NCBI GenBank assembly: GCA_905182335.1
Contig: CAJJBE010000004.1
Span: forward strand, 1-64,000
Source: Flavobacteriales bacterium UBA4466
GTDB lineage: Bacteria > Bacteroidota > Bacteroidia > Flavobacteriales_D > Crocinitomicaceae
Reading direction: 5' to 3'
Length of the DNA stretch: 64,000 nucleotides
Below the pieces are notes generated by a model that saw nothing but the letters and a program-made list of their open reading frames with translations, ran no database searches and had not been told where the DNA came from. The stretch's first letter is position 1; every line of letters begins with the position of its first letter. Below, piece after piece: positions 23,530-32,425 of this stretch. The position numbers and the translations under genes were made by a program.

Positions 23530-24819
23530 CTATCGAATTACAGTTATAGAACCTTTATACTGCTGATTGTCATCATCGTTTAATTCAAGAACATAATAGA
23601 ACACTCCTTCAGACACAGTACCAGACCTAACCCTTCCGTCCCAAGCTTTGATTATACTATAAGATCTTGACTGAAAAACTTCTTGGCCCCAGCGGTCATA
23701 AATATAAATATAGTTGTTCGGGTATTTATCAAGCCCATCAATGACCCAAAGGTCATTTACATTGTCTCCGTTAGGCGAGAACATTCTTGGAATAAGCAAT
23801 CCCTCTGATACCGTAACGGTTAAGTAATCACTTAATGTACAACCGCTTTCTGTTACTGTTAATGTAATCGTTGTTGTTTCTTCAGGAAAAAGGAGTGTAT
23901 TTAAAGCCAGGGGGTTACTAAACAAGAATGCAGGCTCCCAAACATGTATGGGTGCACTCGTGACACCGCTAACACTAACAGCAGCTCCAGGGGTTGCGCT
24001 TTGATCTGCTCCTGCCTCAACATTGAAAGAGTACACGCTTATAGCGGGGCTATTCGCTGTAACAAACTCAAGACAGCTTGTAAAGCAGCTGTTTTCAACC
24101 GTTAAAACATCACCATCAATTAGAGCTGAGGTTGAAAAAACATTAGAATCTGTTACGGCAACCAGTTCACCATTAATAGACCAGCTGTAAGAAGAATTAT
24201 CAGGACAGTCTGTCAAGGTTGCTTCAAAGAAAACGACATCATTTAAACAAATAGAAGTAGAGCTAGTAATCAAATTAACTATTGGCGTTGGTCGGCTAAC
24301 CCCCAGCCCTGTTATGCTTAAATCAAAAGTACATTCTGCGGCAGAGGTGATTCCAGTACCAGTATCATCCCCGTCAACGACAATGTAGTATGTTGTGTTT
24401 GGTGGCAAACCAATTGCATTTAAACTAAAAGGCGCTGCACCATTAGAAACACAATTACCTATCTGAGTATAGGAGGATGAGCTGCATGGGATAGAAGCCT
24501 CTAAAATTACTGCTTGAATTTCAGTGTCTTGACCAGGGCTGACATTGAAGCTTAAGTTGCTGAAGTTCAGGGTTACGTCCCCTCCCGTCGCGTTGGTTGT
24601 GAAGGTAAACCAAACGGTGTTTTGAGGCGTAAAACAGAAATTAAAATCATCTTCACATCCAGCACAGAAAGCAACGTTTGCATCAATATTGTTAAGGTTA
24701 AACGTGGTGTTTGGGCAAACTTCAAAAGCTGTCGAGCAGCCGTTATAAAGCTCTTGCGCCCAAGTATAATTTACTGATAGCCCAAGCATTAACAAAAAAA
24801 TAAGACCCGTTTTTATCAT
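23530..24819 (-). CDS. T9SS type B (CHU_C) secreted surface protein
   Basis: A 429-residue protein with signal peptide (MIKTGLIFLLMLGLSVNYTWAQ). The N-terminal domain (about 25-170) resembles Bacteroidota surface beta-sandwiches: CSTAFEVCPNTTF, a double-cysteine CAGCEDDFNFCF and a YYIVVDGDDTGTG strand. An Ig-like/PKD-like region with paired cysteines is at about 185-340. The C-terminal ~90 residues are a gliding-motility-associated CHU_C domain: LIPRMFSPNGDNVNDLWVI, then YIYDRWGQEVFQS, AWDGRV, GVFYYVLEL. Type B tails depend on a PorP/SprF partner, which is encoded 1 nt downstream. Probably attached to the cell surface. Confidence 0.92.
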   Translation of the reverse strand: MIKTGLIFLLMLGLSVNYTWAQELYNGCSTAFEVCPNTTFNLNNIDANVAFCAGCEDDFNFCFTPQNTVWFTFTTNATGGDVTLNFSNLSFNVSPGQDTEIQAVILEASIPCSSSSYTQIGNCVSNGAAPFSLNAIGLPPNTTYYIVVDGDDTGTGITSAAECTFDLSITGLGVSRPTPIVNLITSSTSICLNDVVFFEATLTDCPDNSSYSWSINGELVAVTDSNVFSTSALIDGDVLTVENSCFTSCLEFVTANSPAISVYSFNVEAGADQSATPGAAVSVSGVTSAPIHVWEPAFLFSNPLALNTLLFPEETTTITLTVTESGCTLSDYLTVTVSEGLLIPRMFSPNGDNVNDLWVIDGLDKYPNNYIYIYDRWGQEVFQSRSYSIIKAWDGRVRSGTVSEGVFYYVLELNDDDNQQYKGSITVIR

Positions 24820-24970
24820 GATGAAAACCCTTGTTTTTCTAGTATTTAATCAAAAATAAGATAATTTTACACACCAATTAGGAGTATTACATCATTGTTT
24901 CTTGGGTTTTAATATGCTTTGGCATAATTTTAGAACCTTGATTCCTAATTTTTCGATAAAATCGAAGATT

Positions 24971-25610
24971 ATGAAAAAAACAATTATACTCGGGTTTTTC
25001 TTATCACTTGCCTTATCCAGTTTTTCTCAAAAACTGGATTATGACAATGATTCAAAATGGTTTTTTGTTTTAAACGCAGGATTAACTTTGAATACAACAG
25101 ATGTTGAAAATAAAACTGACACTGGTTGGGGTTTTCTTCTTGGGAGATCTTTCAATTATAATTATGGAAAGAAAATCAGTTTTGATTTAAGAGCGAGGTA
25201 TTTGCGCGGGAAATGGTATGGACAAGATTATAACACAACGGCCTTGTTGGGATATAGCTCAGAGTACGAGACATCTGCGATTAACGACATATATGATACT
25301 TTGGGCTATACAATTAACAATTTTCAAACAGAGGGTCATGAATTGGCTTTGGAGCTGTTTCAGGGAAAGCGATAGTGATGAAAGAGACAAATGTCGATCC
25401 TAAAATGATCACTATCTGCCACAAATCAGGAAGGGAATTAACGACAATACAGATTCTACTGTCTGAGTGGCCTAGCCATCACATGGAGATTATTTAGGCC
25501 GCTGTGTGTCTAATAAAGGAGAAAGCATAAAGCCTAGGCCTATTGAAAACCCTGAATAACTAGATGAACAGGGCGTTCCTGTGAAAAAAATAAAAGCAGG
25601 AGGGGGTTGA
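24971..25610 (+). pseudogene. Decayed outer-membrane barrel protein with ICHK/HGD tail
   Basis: The start at ATG 24971 gives a signal peptide (MKKTIILGFFLSLALSSFSQ) and a barrel beginning (WFFVLNAGLTLNTTDVENKT; SFDLRARYLRGKWYGQDYNT). The frame breaks at 25373-25375. Remnants of the tail continue in other frames. From 25375 the frame reads ...ITICHKSGRELTTIQILLSE and ends in PSH. After a one-base loss, HGDYLGRC appears from 25492. That frame carries an in-frame TAA near 25558 and resumes to a TGA at 25608-25610. The ICHK...H.HGD..G.C pattern is a known C-terminal motif of Bacteroidota surface proteins. The middle of the barrel seems deleted. A terminator follows at 25637-25666. Confidence 0.7.
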
Positions 25611-25636
25611 AAATAATCCTTCTTGACAGGATAAAA

Positions 25637-25666
25637 AACTGTTCTAAATTTAGAACGGTTTTTTTT
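25637..25666 (+). terminator. Terminator of the decayed barrel gene
   Basis: A palindrome GTTCTAAATTTAGAAC (25641-25656) flanked by AACT and GGTT, then eight T. The terminator has outlived its gene. Confidence 0.7.
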
Positions 25667-25759
25667 ATGCCGAGTTCGCGGGGAAGTAATGCCGTTTTTA
25701 TTTTCAAAAATCAATTCATCTAACTATATTCGCAGACTTATTTAGAATAATAATAGAAG

Positions 25760-27949
25760 ATGGCAATAATTGGAAAAATTAGAGATAAATCTTGGTTAAT
25801 CTTAATCATCATTGGTGGTGCATTAGTAGCATTTATCCTAGGGGATTACCAAAAAGGCTCAACAGTTAATGAGTCTAAGTATGGTTTTGGAACCGTTTAC
25901 GGAGAAAAAGTCAATATAGAAGACTTTAATGAAGCGGTTAATATTGCTACTGAAAATTCTAGAAGAACAGCTCAACAGCAGCAACAGGCCCCAAAGCCCG
26001 TGGATAAAGCAGCTGTATGGGCATCTTTCGTAGATAACTTATTGTTAGAAAGAGAATATGAAGCGTTAGGAATAAGTGTTTCTGATGATGAGTTTGACGC
26101 TTACTTATATGGAAGAGAGGGGTTTGATGTTATTCCTGAATTAGTTCAAGGGTTTACAGATTCGATTACGGGACTCTTCAACGAGAAGCTGCTTCAGGCG
26201 CGTATTGAAGAAATGGAATCGTCCGATGATCCAGCAGTTCAAAAGCAATGGGTAGACTCGAAAGATTACTACATAAATAGAAGAAAGCAAGAGAAGTATT
26301 TCGCAATCTTAAGCCAAGGGATCTATGTAACTGACCTTGAGGCTAAAGACGAATATGTTTCTCAAAAAGAAATTAAGAGTGTTTCATACGTAGTTGAGCG
26401 TTTTAATTCTATCAAAGATACAGAGATTGATACTTCTGAGGCAAAAGTAAAAGCCTATTTTGAAGCAAACCAGACAGATAAAAAATATGAAAATAAGCAA
26501 GCTTCAAGAGAGGTCAAGTTTTTTGATATAACTATTGAGCCTTCTGAAGATGATGTTAAACGTTTTGACGATGAACTCGTCAAAATGCAAAATGGATTGA
26601 AAGCCTCAACGAATGATTCTTTGTATGTAATTAAGAACTCTGAAGTGAAGTTTTTCTCAAGCATTGCAACATTCAAATCGGATAAAGACGAGAAAGCTAA
26701 AAACGGCATGACTTATCCAGACGACCTAGACTCTGTTATTAAATCATCTTCTATTGGTGATGTTGTTGGACCATTTGAACAGGATGGCTCAATGAAAATT
26801 GCTAAAGTAATTGGGTTTAATGGGAATTTATTAAGCGCACGACACATCTTAATTGCTGCTCAAAGAACAGATACATTAGCTGTAGCTAAAGCAAGAAAGA
26901 AGGTTGACTCTATTATGCCAATATTAAACCAATCTAATTTTGGCGATTTTGTTACTAAGTATTCAGATGACCCAGGCTCTAAGGACAAAGGGGGTAAATA
27001 CGAGGACTTTATGGATTACGAAATGGTTCCGGAGTTTAGTAATTTTGCTAAAGAAGAGCCTATTGGGGAAATAGGATATGTCCAAACTGATTATGGCTTC
27101 CACATTATGGAGGCACTTGAGCGTAAACCTGCAAACGAACCTGTTCTAGCAATCATTCAAAAAACATTAAAGCCAAGCTTAGAAACAATTGATGTAAAAG
27201 AGCAAGAGGTTTATGATCTTTTATACAAGTTAGATGAAAAGCTAGGAGCTAACGAAGATGTCGCTGCGAAAATCGAATTGTTTGACACAATCGTTTCTAA
27301 AGCTGGGTATACTTCTAGGCCAATCAACATTCAAGAAAATAGTCCGAAAATTTACGGGTTTACATCTAAGTTTGCCGAAGATAAAATTCTTAAACTGGCC
27401 TTTGATACTGAAGCAAAGTTAGGAGACTTAGTTAGCGCTCCAATTAAAGATAAAGAAAGATATGTGATTGCTATCCTCTCTTCAATTAAGAACAAAGGAG
27501 AGGCTAACTACAACGATATCAAGCCGACCGTTAAGAAAGATTATATTCAAGCAGAAAAAGCGAAAATAATTTCTGTAAAAATGGCGAATGTGAAATCTTT
27601 GGCAACATTAGCCAAATCACTTAAAGGGGCTTCTGTTCAAAAAGCAGAGGTTACTTTTGGGAATCCACAAATTACAGGAACTGGTTTTGAACCAGAAATT
27701 GTTGGCGCTCTTTTCTCAGGATTGAAGGATGGCCAAATCACTGTTCCTTTAATTGGAAAGAGTGGTGTTTATGTTGCTCAAATAGAAAAAACGGTAAAAG
27801 CACCACAAGCAGCAAACTATCTAGTGGAACAAGACAAACTACTGAAAGCTGCACGTAATAGCATTCAGGGCGCTGCAAGAAAGGCATTGGCTAAACAAGC
27901 TGACGTTGTAGATAATCGAAGATTTTTTGAGAATAACATAAGAAGATAG
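25760..27949 (+). CDS. PpiD-like membrane peptidyl-prolyl isomerase / chaperone
   Basis: A 729-residue periplasmic folding factor anchored by one N-terminal helix (about 9-29; SWLILIIIGGALVAFILGDY). Residues about 30-330 form a SurA_N/PpiD-type chaperone region. A parvulin PPIC domain lies at about 355-455: LSARHILIAAQ, a DFVTKYSDDPGSKDKGGKYE loop, and YGFHIMEALERK. A second, weaker parvulin-like half occupies about 480-690. It probably assists folding of outer-membrane and T9SS client proteins. It is a single transcription unit with a strong terminator at 27970-27995. Confidence 0.92.
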   Translation: MAIIGKIRDKSWLILIIIGGALVAFILGDYQKGSTVNESKYGFGTVYGEKVNIEDFNEAVNIATENSRRTAQQQQQAPKPVDKAAVWASFVDNLLLEREYEALGISVSDDEFDAYLYGREGFDVIPELVQGFTDSITGLFNEKLLQARIEEMESSDDPAVQKQWVDSKDYYINRRKQEKYFAILSQGIYVTDLEAKDEYVSQKEIKSVSYVVERFNSIKDTEIDTSEAKVKAYFEANQTDKKYENKQASREVKFFDITIEPSEDDVKRFDDELVKMQNGLKASTNDSLYVIKNSEVKFFSSIATFKSDKDEKAKNGMTYPDDLDSVIKSSSIGDVVGPFEQDGSMKIAKVIGFNGNLLSARHILIAAQRTDTLAVAKARKKVDSIMPILNQSNFGDFVTKYSDDPGSKDKGGKYEDFMDYEMVPEFSNFAKEEPIGEIGYVQTDYGFHIMEALERKPANEPVLAIIQKTLKPSLETIDVKEQEVYDLLYKLDEKLGANEDVAAKIELFDTIVSKAGYTSRPINIQENSPKIYGFTSKFAEDKILKLAFDTEAKLGDLVSAPIKDKERYVIAILSSIKNKGEANYNDIKPTVKKDYIQAEKAKIISVKMANVKSLATLAKSLKGASVQKAEVTFGNPQITGTGFEPEIVGALFSGLKDGQITVPLIGKSGVYVAQIEKTVKAPQAANYLVEQDKLLKAARNSIQGAARKALAKQADVVDNRRFFENNIRR

Positions 27950-27969
27950 GCTCGATTATAAGTATTGAA

Positions 27970-27995
27970 AAGGCTTCCGGAAGGAGGCCTTTTTT
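27970..27995 (+). terminator. PpiD-like gene terminator
   Basis: Nine-pair stem AAGGCTTCC / GGAGGCCTT with loop GGAA and a T run, 21 nt after the stop. Confidence 0.9.
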
Positions 27996-28083
27996 ATGCC
28001 ATAGAATATCTATTTGATGGTGTAAGTGGTTCTAATTCAAAATAATTGGTATTTTAGGCAACTTGAATTTAAGAAAAAAATAT

Positions 28084-30444
28084 ATGAAAAACATACTACT
28101 ACTACTTACTTTCATCCCATTTTGCTTATTTTCCCAAGTAACTGGAACTTTATTCAATGGCGATTCAAAAGAATCAATAATAGGAGCAAAAGTTATTGCA
28201 TCAACTGGGGAAAGAGCTATTACTGACTTGGATGGAAGGTTTACTATTAACCCAAGGAGCTATCCTACGACGTTAATTATTTCTTCTCAAACATTTTTAA
28301 CAGACACGGTGCTTATTGAGCAGTCAGGAGATTACACGTTCAGAATGCAGGAACCGATTCAGGTTATTAAAACAATTGTCGTTTCCGCGGGTAGAAGAAG
28401 TCAAGATATTGAAGATGTTTCTATCTCAATGGAAATTTTAAAACCAGCGCTTATAGATAATAAAGGGATAGTAGATTTAGAGCAAGCGGTAGACCAGAGC
28501 CCAGGTGTTTACGCAATGGATGGTCAAGTTAGTATTCGTGGTGGATCTGGCTTTGCATACGGAGCAGGAAGTAGAGTTTTATTATTATGGAATGGGATTC
28601 CAATTATTAGTGGTGATGCTGGTGATGTCAAATGGACGACCGTTCCAATTGAAAATGCATCTCAAATCGAGGTAATTAAAGGAGCGTCATCTGTTTTATA
28701 TGGTTCTGGTGCGCTAAATGGGATTATTTCATTGACAGAACGAGAGCCAAGCACAAAAGGGGAAGTACGGGCAAAAATTCAATCTGGAATATATGATAAC
28801 CCTAAAAGAGAAACACTGAAATGGTGGGGAGAAAATGCCATTAACCCTATGTTTTATCAAGCAGAAGCATTCTATGGGAAAATGTATAAAACCTTTGGAT
28901 ATACGGTTTCTGTTAACGGATTTAGAACCGAAGGGTATAAGGAAGGTGAAACAGCAGACAGAGGGCGTATTTCTGGATCTCTATTTTTTCGTCCTGAGAG
29001 AATAAAAAGAATGAAAATAGGGATTGGATATAATGTGCAATATCAAAAAACAGGAAATTTTCTTATTTGGCAGAGCGACACTTTTGCATACACCCCGCTA
29101 GGAGGAACAGATCTTAATGATCCTGCGTCAACACTAACATATAATACGGGAGTTACAGCAAGCATTGACCCCTATTTAAAGGTTTATGACAAATACAACA
29201 ACTTACACACAATAAAGACAAGGTATTATTATCTTGATAGAACTAACTTAACGAACGCTTCACAATCTACAGCTTCAAGCGTTTCATATGGAGACTACCA
29301 ATTCCAGCGGAAATGGTTAAAAGGAACAGTGTTAACTTCTGGGTTTACTGGGCTAAGAACTGATGTTAAGTCTGCGTTGTTTGGTGACCATTATTCTAAT
29401 AACTATGCTGTTTATGCACAGGCAGAAAAAAAGTATAGGAAACTGGATATTACAGGGGGGGTTCGTTTTGAGTACTTTGAGCAAGACGGCTCTCGAGGAG
29501 ACTCTGATTTCTATTTTGGAAAAGACACGGATAGCATAAAAAAGCTTCCTGTCTATCCAATATTGAGAGTTGGGATGCATTATGAATTATTTAAATTTAC
29601 GCATTTAAGGGCCTCATTTGGGCAGGGTATTCGATATCCTTCTGTTGCAGAACGCTACACGAAAACTTCAGTTGGTGCACTTAATGTTTTCCCAAACCCA
29701 ATCCTAAGGCCAGAAACTGGTTGGGCCGCGGAAATTGGCTTTAAACAAGTTGTGAAAATAGGAAGAAACTGGAAAGGGATAATTGATGTTGCCGGTTTTA
29801 TAAATCAGTATGACAACATGATGGAGTTTACCTTTGGAGAGTTTAAACCAGACTCTATTCCATGGAGCACTAATCCAAATGACCCAGGATATTTAAATAA
29901 ATGGTTTGGATTTCAAGCTCAAAATGCCGAAAAGGCCCGTATTACAGGGGTTGAGTTTTCGTTTAATAGTCAAGGGCAAATAGGAGATGTTGAATTAACA
30001 TCTTTGATAGGTTACACATATATGAACCCTATAAGTTTGAATACAGATTCTATTTATAGAGCTACATTTTCTGATTCAAATACAACAATGCTTAAGTATC
30101 GATTTAACCATTTAGTGAAAGCTGATATTGAAGCAACTTGGAAAGGTATGAGTATTGGATTTTCAGCGCGTTATAATAGTTATATGTCAAATGTTGACAA
30201 ATCTTTTGTTGAAGGGATTCCTTTTGGTAGTACTTCTATTCAAATCCTACCAGGATTAGAGCAGTATCGTGAGAAAAATAATAAAGGGAGCTTGGTCTTC
30301 GATGCTAGAATTGGGTACGAGCTTACAAAGCATTACCGCCTGGGATTAGTGGTGAATAACCTCTTAAATGAAGAGTATGTTGGACGCCCAGGAGATGTTC
30401 AAGCGCCAAGAACATTCTTGATGCAATTACAAATGAAGTTTTAA
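28084..30444 (+). CDS. TonB-dependent outer-membrane receptor
   Basis: A 786-residue receptor. The start at ATG 28084 gives the signal MKNILLLLLTFIPFCLFSQ. Residues about 20-95 are a carboxypeptidase-regulatory-like beta-sandwich (VTGTLFNGDSKESIIGAKVI), typical of Bacteroidota receptors. The plug (about 100-225) includes VDLEQAVDQSPGVYAMDG, SIRGGSGFAYGAGSRVLLLW and EVIKGASSVLYGSGALNG. A 22-strand barrel follows, ending with a C-terminal aromatic strand (PRTFLMQLQMKF). There is no SusD partner, so it is not a classic glycan locus, and a siderophore, cobalamin or metal substrate is possible. Its stop overlaps the kdsB start by one base. Confidence 0.93.
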   Translation: MKNILLLLTFIPFCLFSQVTGTLFNGDSKESIIGAKVIASTGERAITDLDGRFTINPRSYPTTLIISSQTFLTDTVLIEQSGDYTFRMQEPIQVIKTIVVSAGRRSQDIEDVSISMEILKPALIDNKGIVDLEQAVDQSPGVYAMDGQVSIRGGSGFAYGAGSRVLLLWNGIPIISGDAGDVKWTTVPIENASQIEVIKGASSVLYGSGALNGIISLTEREPSTKGEVRAKIQSGIYDNPKRETLKWWGENAINPMFYQAEAFYGKMYKTFGYTVSVNGFRTEGYKEGETADRGRISGSLFFRPERIKRMKIGIGYNVQYQKTGNFLIWQSDTFAYTPLGGTDLNDPASTLTYNTGVTASIDPYLKVYDKYNNLHTIKTRYYYLDRTNLTNASQSTASSVSYGDYQFQRKWLKGTVLTSGFTGLRTDVKSALFGDHYSNNYAVYAQAEKKYRKLDITGGVRFEYFEQDGSRGDSDFYFGKDTDSIKKLPVYPILRVGMHYELFKFTHLRASFGQGIRYPSVAERYTKTSVGALNVFPNPILRPETGWAAEIGFKQVVKIGRNWKGIIDVAGFINQYDNMMEFTFGEFKPDSIPWSTNPNDPGYLNKWFGFQAQNAEKARITGVEFSFNSQGQIGDVELTSLIGYTYMNPISLNTDSIYRATFSDSNTTMLKYRFNHLVKADIEATWKGMSIGFSARYNSYMSNVDKSFVEGIPFGSTSIQILPGLEQYREKNNKGSLVFDARIGYELTKHYRLGLVVNNLLNEEYVGRPGDVQAPRTFLMQLQMKF

Positions 30445-31172
30445 TGAAAATTATTGGCATTATTCCTGCGAGATACGCGTCTTCAAGGTTTCCTGGAAAG
30501 CCAATGGTAGACCTGAATGGAAAAACCATGATTCAGCGTGTATATGAAGGCGTAAAAAAATCTCAAAAATTAAGCGAGGTGATTGTTGCAACAGATGATC
30601 AGCGCATTTTTGATGAGGTCATTCGGTTTGGAGGCAAAGTACAAATGACATCTCAACTGCACACTAATGGAACCGACCGTTGTGGTGAGGTTGCTCGTGG
30701 TATGGAAGCAGATGTTATCATCAATATTCAAGGCGATGAACCGTTGGTAGATTATCGGCAATTAGACCAGCTGTGTGAAGCCTTTGAAGATGAAAGCGTA
30801 GCGATTGCAACACTGGGAATTAAAAGTGTTTCTGAAGCAGACAGTAATAACCCAAATAGAGTAAAGATTGTCCTGGACGGCCAATGTAACGCACTTTACT
30901 TTTCTCGAAGTCCAATTCCAAACAAATCGAAGGCATCGGCTGAAGTTGCCGAGAAAATGAATCTTTATCGGCACATTGGGCTGTATGCATATCGAAAAGA
31001 AACACTTATGGAGCTTGTCAAGTTAAAGAAAACGCTTTTGGAACAAGTAGAATCTTTAGAGCAACTTAGATGGTTGTATAATGGGTATGATATCCGTGTT
31101 GTTGAAACAAGGATTGAGACACCAAATATAGATGTTCCAGAAGATGTTGAAAATGTCTTGCGGGCGCTTTAG
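30444..31172 (+). CDS. kdsB: 3-deoxy-manno-octulosonate cytidylyltransferase
   Basis: Activates Kdo with CTP to give CMP-Kdo for lipid A/LPS core synthesis in the cytoplasm. At 242 residues it is of normal length. Motifs in order: IIPARYASSRFPGKPM (nucleotide loop), VIVATDDQRI, MTSQLHTNGTDRCGEV, NIQGDEPLV (metal-binding Asp), YFSRSPIPN and RHIGLYAYRKETL. TAATG joins it to the preceding TonB receptor gene (shared A), so translation is probably coupled although the functions differ. Confidence 0.97.
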   Translation: MKIIGIIPARYASSRFPGKPMVDLNGKTMIQRVYEGVKKSQKLSEVIVATDDQRIFDEVIRFGGKVQMTSQLHTNGTDRCGEVARGMEADVIINIQGDEPLVDYRQLDQLCEAFEDESVAIATLGIKSVSEADSNNPNRVKIVLDGQCNALYFSRSPIPNKSKASAEVAEKMNLYRHIGLYAYRKETLMELVKLKKTLLEQVESLEQLRWLYNGYDIRVVETRIETPNIDVPEDVENVLRAL

Positions 31173-31205
31173 CTTTACTCAGCGTTTTTCCTTAAATTTG
31201 TATTA

Positions 31206-32348
31206 ATGACAACTATTGAAAATCTTATTGGCTCTTTATTGCTTAGGCATAACTGCGTGATTGTTCCTTCTTTCGGGGGGTTCGTAGCGAAACAAGTTTC
31301 TGCAAGAATTGACTATGCGTCTATGAAAATGCTCCCTCCAAGCAAGACGTTACTATTTAACAAGCAGTTAATTAATAATGATGGACTTCTTATTAATGAG
31401 TTGTCATTGGCCAATGACCTATCTTTCGACATTGCTTCTACGGAAGTGAAAAATAAAGTGAGTGGATGGCAAGAGGCATTGAAAAAAGGGCAGCGCATTG
31501 AGCTAGATCGTGTTGGTTATCTATATGCTAACGAAGAAGAAAACATCTGCTTTGAGCAGGACCGCTTCTTTAACCTTCTATTAGAATCATACGGACTAGG
31601 GAAGGTTCAGTTTTTCTCAGAAGAAGCTAAAGCTTTAGGTACAGAAACAGCTCACCCTGAATTGGTCAGCGCTATTGTTATTGAAGACAAATCGACATTT
31701 AAGGTAGAGAAGACAGATTTAAGTACAGAAACAGAAGAGACTCCAGTGATTGCTCATCCAGTAATTGAGGAACAGCGAAAATCAAAAGTCTGGAAATACA
31801 TTGCTGCTGCGTGTTTCTTGCCAATCGCATTTTATTCTATTTGGATCCCGGCGAAAACGGACATCCTTGAGTCAGGAATGATTTCATTTAATGATTTCAA
31901 TCCGTTACATAAAACGGCACAAGCCGAATATGAAAAGCAAGCACTATCATTTGAGAGTGAACCAGAAATAAAGCATGTCTCGTTGCAAGAAAAAGTAAAC
32001 GATCTTCCAAGTGAAATTGAAGTTTACACTTATAAATATGATGACGAGCTATATATTCCTGTTACTCTTGAAAAAGAGAAAACAGAAATAATAGAGACTA
32101 CTTCATTAAAAAAGGAGACTGTCTTCGAAGCAGAACTAATGCATTTTGTTGTAGGGTGTTTTCGTAAAGAATCAAATGCTGTAAACCTAGTCTCAAAGCT
32201 AAAGGCAAGTGGAATGAACGCGAAGATTCTTGATATTCACAATGGGCTCCGCCGTGTTTCTGCAGGTTCTGGGGTTTCTATGGAGTCTATCTTTCAAATC
32301 CGTGAAGAAGCGAGTGCTTTAGGTTTCGCCGGTTGGACTTTAAAATAA
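31206..32348 (+). CDS. HU-CCDC81 / SPOR domain membrane protein
   Basis: A 380-residue protein. Residues about 1-60 (NLIGSLLLRHNCVIVPSFGG) and 65-135 (GQRIELDRVGYLYANEEENI) match the paired bacterial HU-CCDC81 domains, a DNA-binding-protein-like fold. One membrane helix lies at about 197-213 (YIAAACFLPIAFYSIWI). After a linker, the final ~75 residues are a SPOR domain (HFVVGCFRKESNAVNLVSKL ... LRRVSAGS). SPOR domains bind denuded peptidoglycan at division sites, so the protein may link the cytoplasm to the septal wall. TAAATTTG ends 5 nt before the ATG, suggesting a leaderless or near-leaderless mRNA. Confidence 0.9.
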   Translation: MTTIENLIGSLLLRHNCVIVPSFGGFVAKQVSARIDYASMKMLPPSKTLLFNKQLINNDGLLINELSLANDLSFDIASTEVKNKVSGWQEALKKGQRIELDRVGYLYANEEENICFEQDRFFNLLLESYGLGKVQFFSEEAKALGTETAHPELVSAIVIEDKSTFKVEKTDLSTETEETPVIAHPVIEEQRKSKVWKYIAAACFLPIAFYSIWIPAKTDILESGMISFNDFNPLHKTAQAEYEKQALSFESEPEIKHVSLQEKVNDLPSEIEVYTYKYDDELYIPVTLEKEKTEIIETTSLKKETVFEAELMHFVVGCFRKESNAVNLVSKLKASGMNAKILDIHNGLRRVSAGSGVSMESIFQIREEASALGFAGWTLK

Positions 32349-32373
32349 ATCAATATTCTTCCTGTCTTTCAAC

Positions 32374-32403
32374 TTGGTTGGTTTTCAACTATTGTTATAT
32401 TTG
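32374..32403 (+). promoter_or_regulatory. Promoter of the C1 peptidase gene
   Basis: TTG (32374-32376), 19-bp spacer, TATATTTG (32396-32403), a perfect Bacteroidota -7 box, 22 nt before the ATG. Confidence 0.75.
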
Positions 32404-32425
32404 GCTAACGTAAAAACAAATTACA

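Noticed and set aside
25490..25714. Minus-strand open frame after the decayed barrel gene
   Set aside because: It runs opposite to the recognisable ICHK/HGD remnants and across the terminator palindrome, and has no family resemblance.
28063..28083. Earlier ATG for the TonB receptor
   Set aside because: It adds seven charged residues before a normal signal peptide. ATG 28084 is better.
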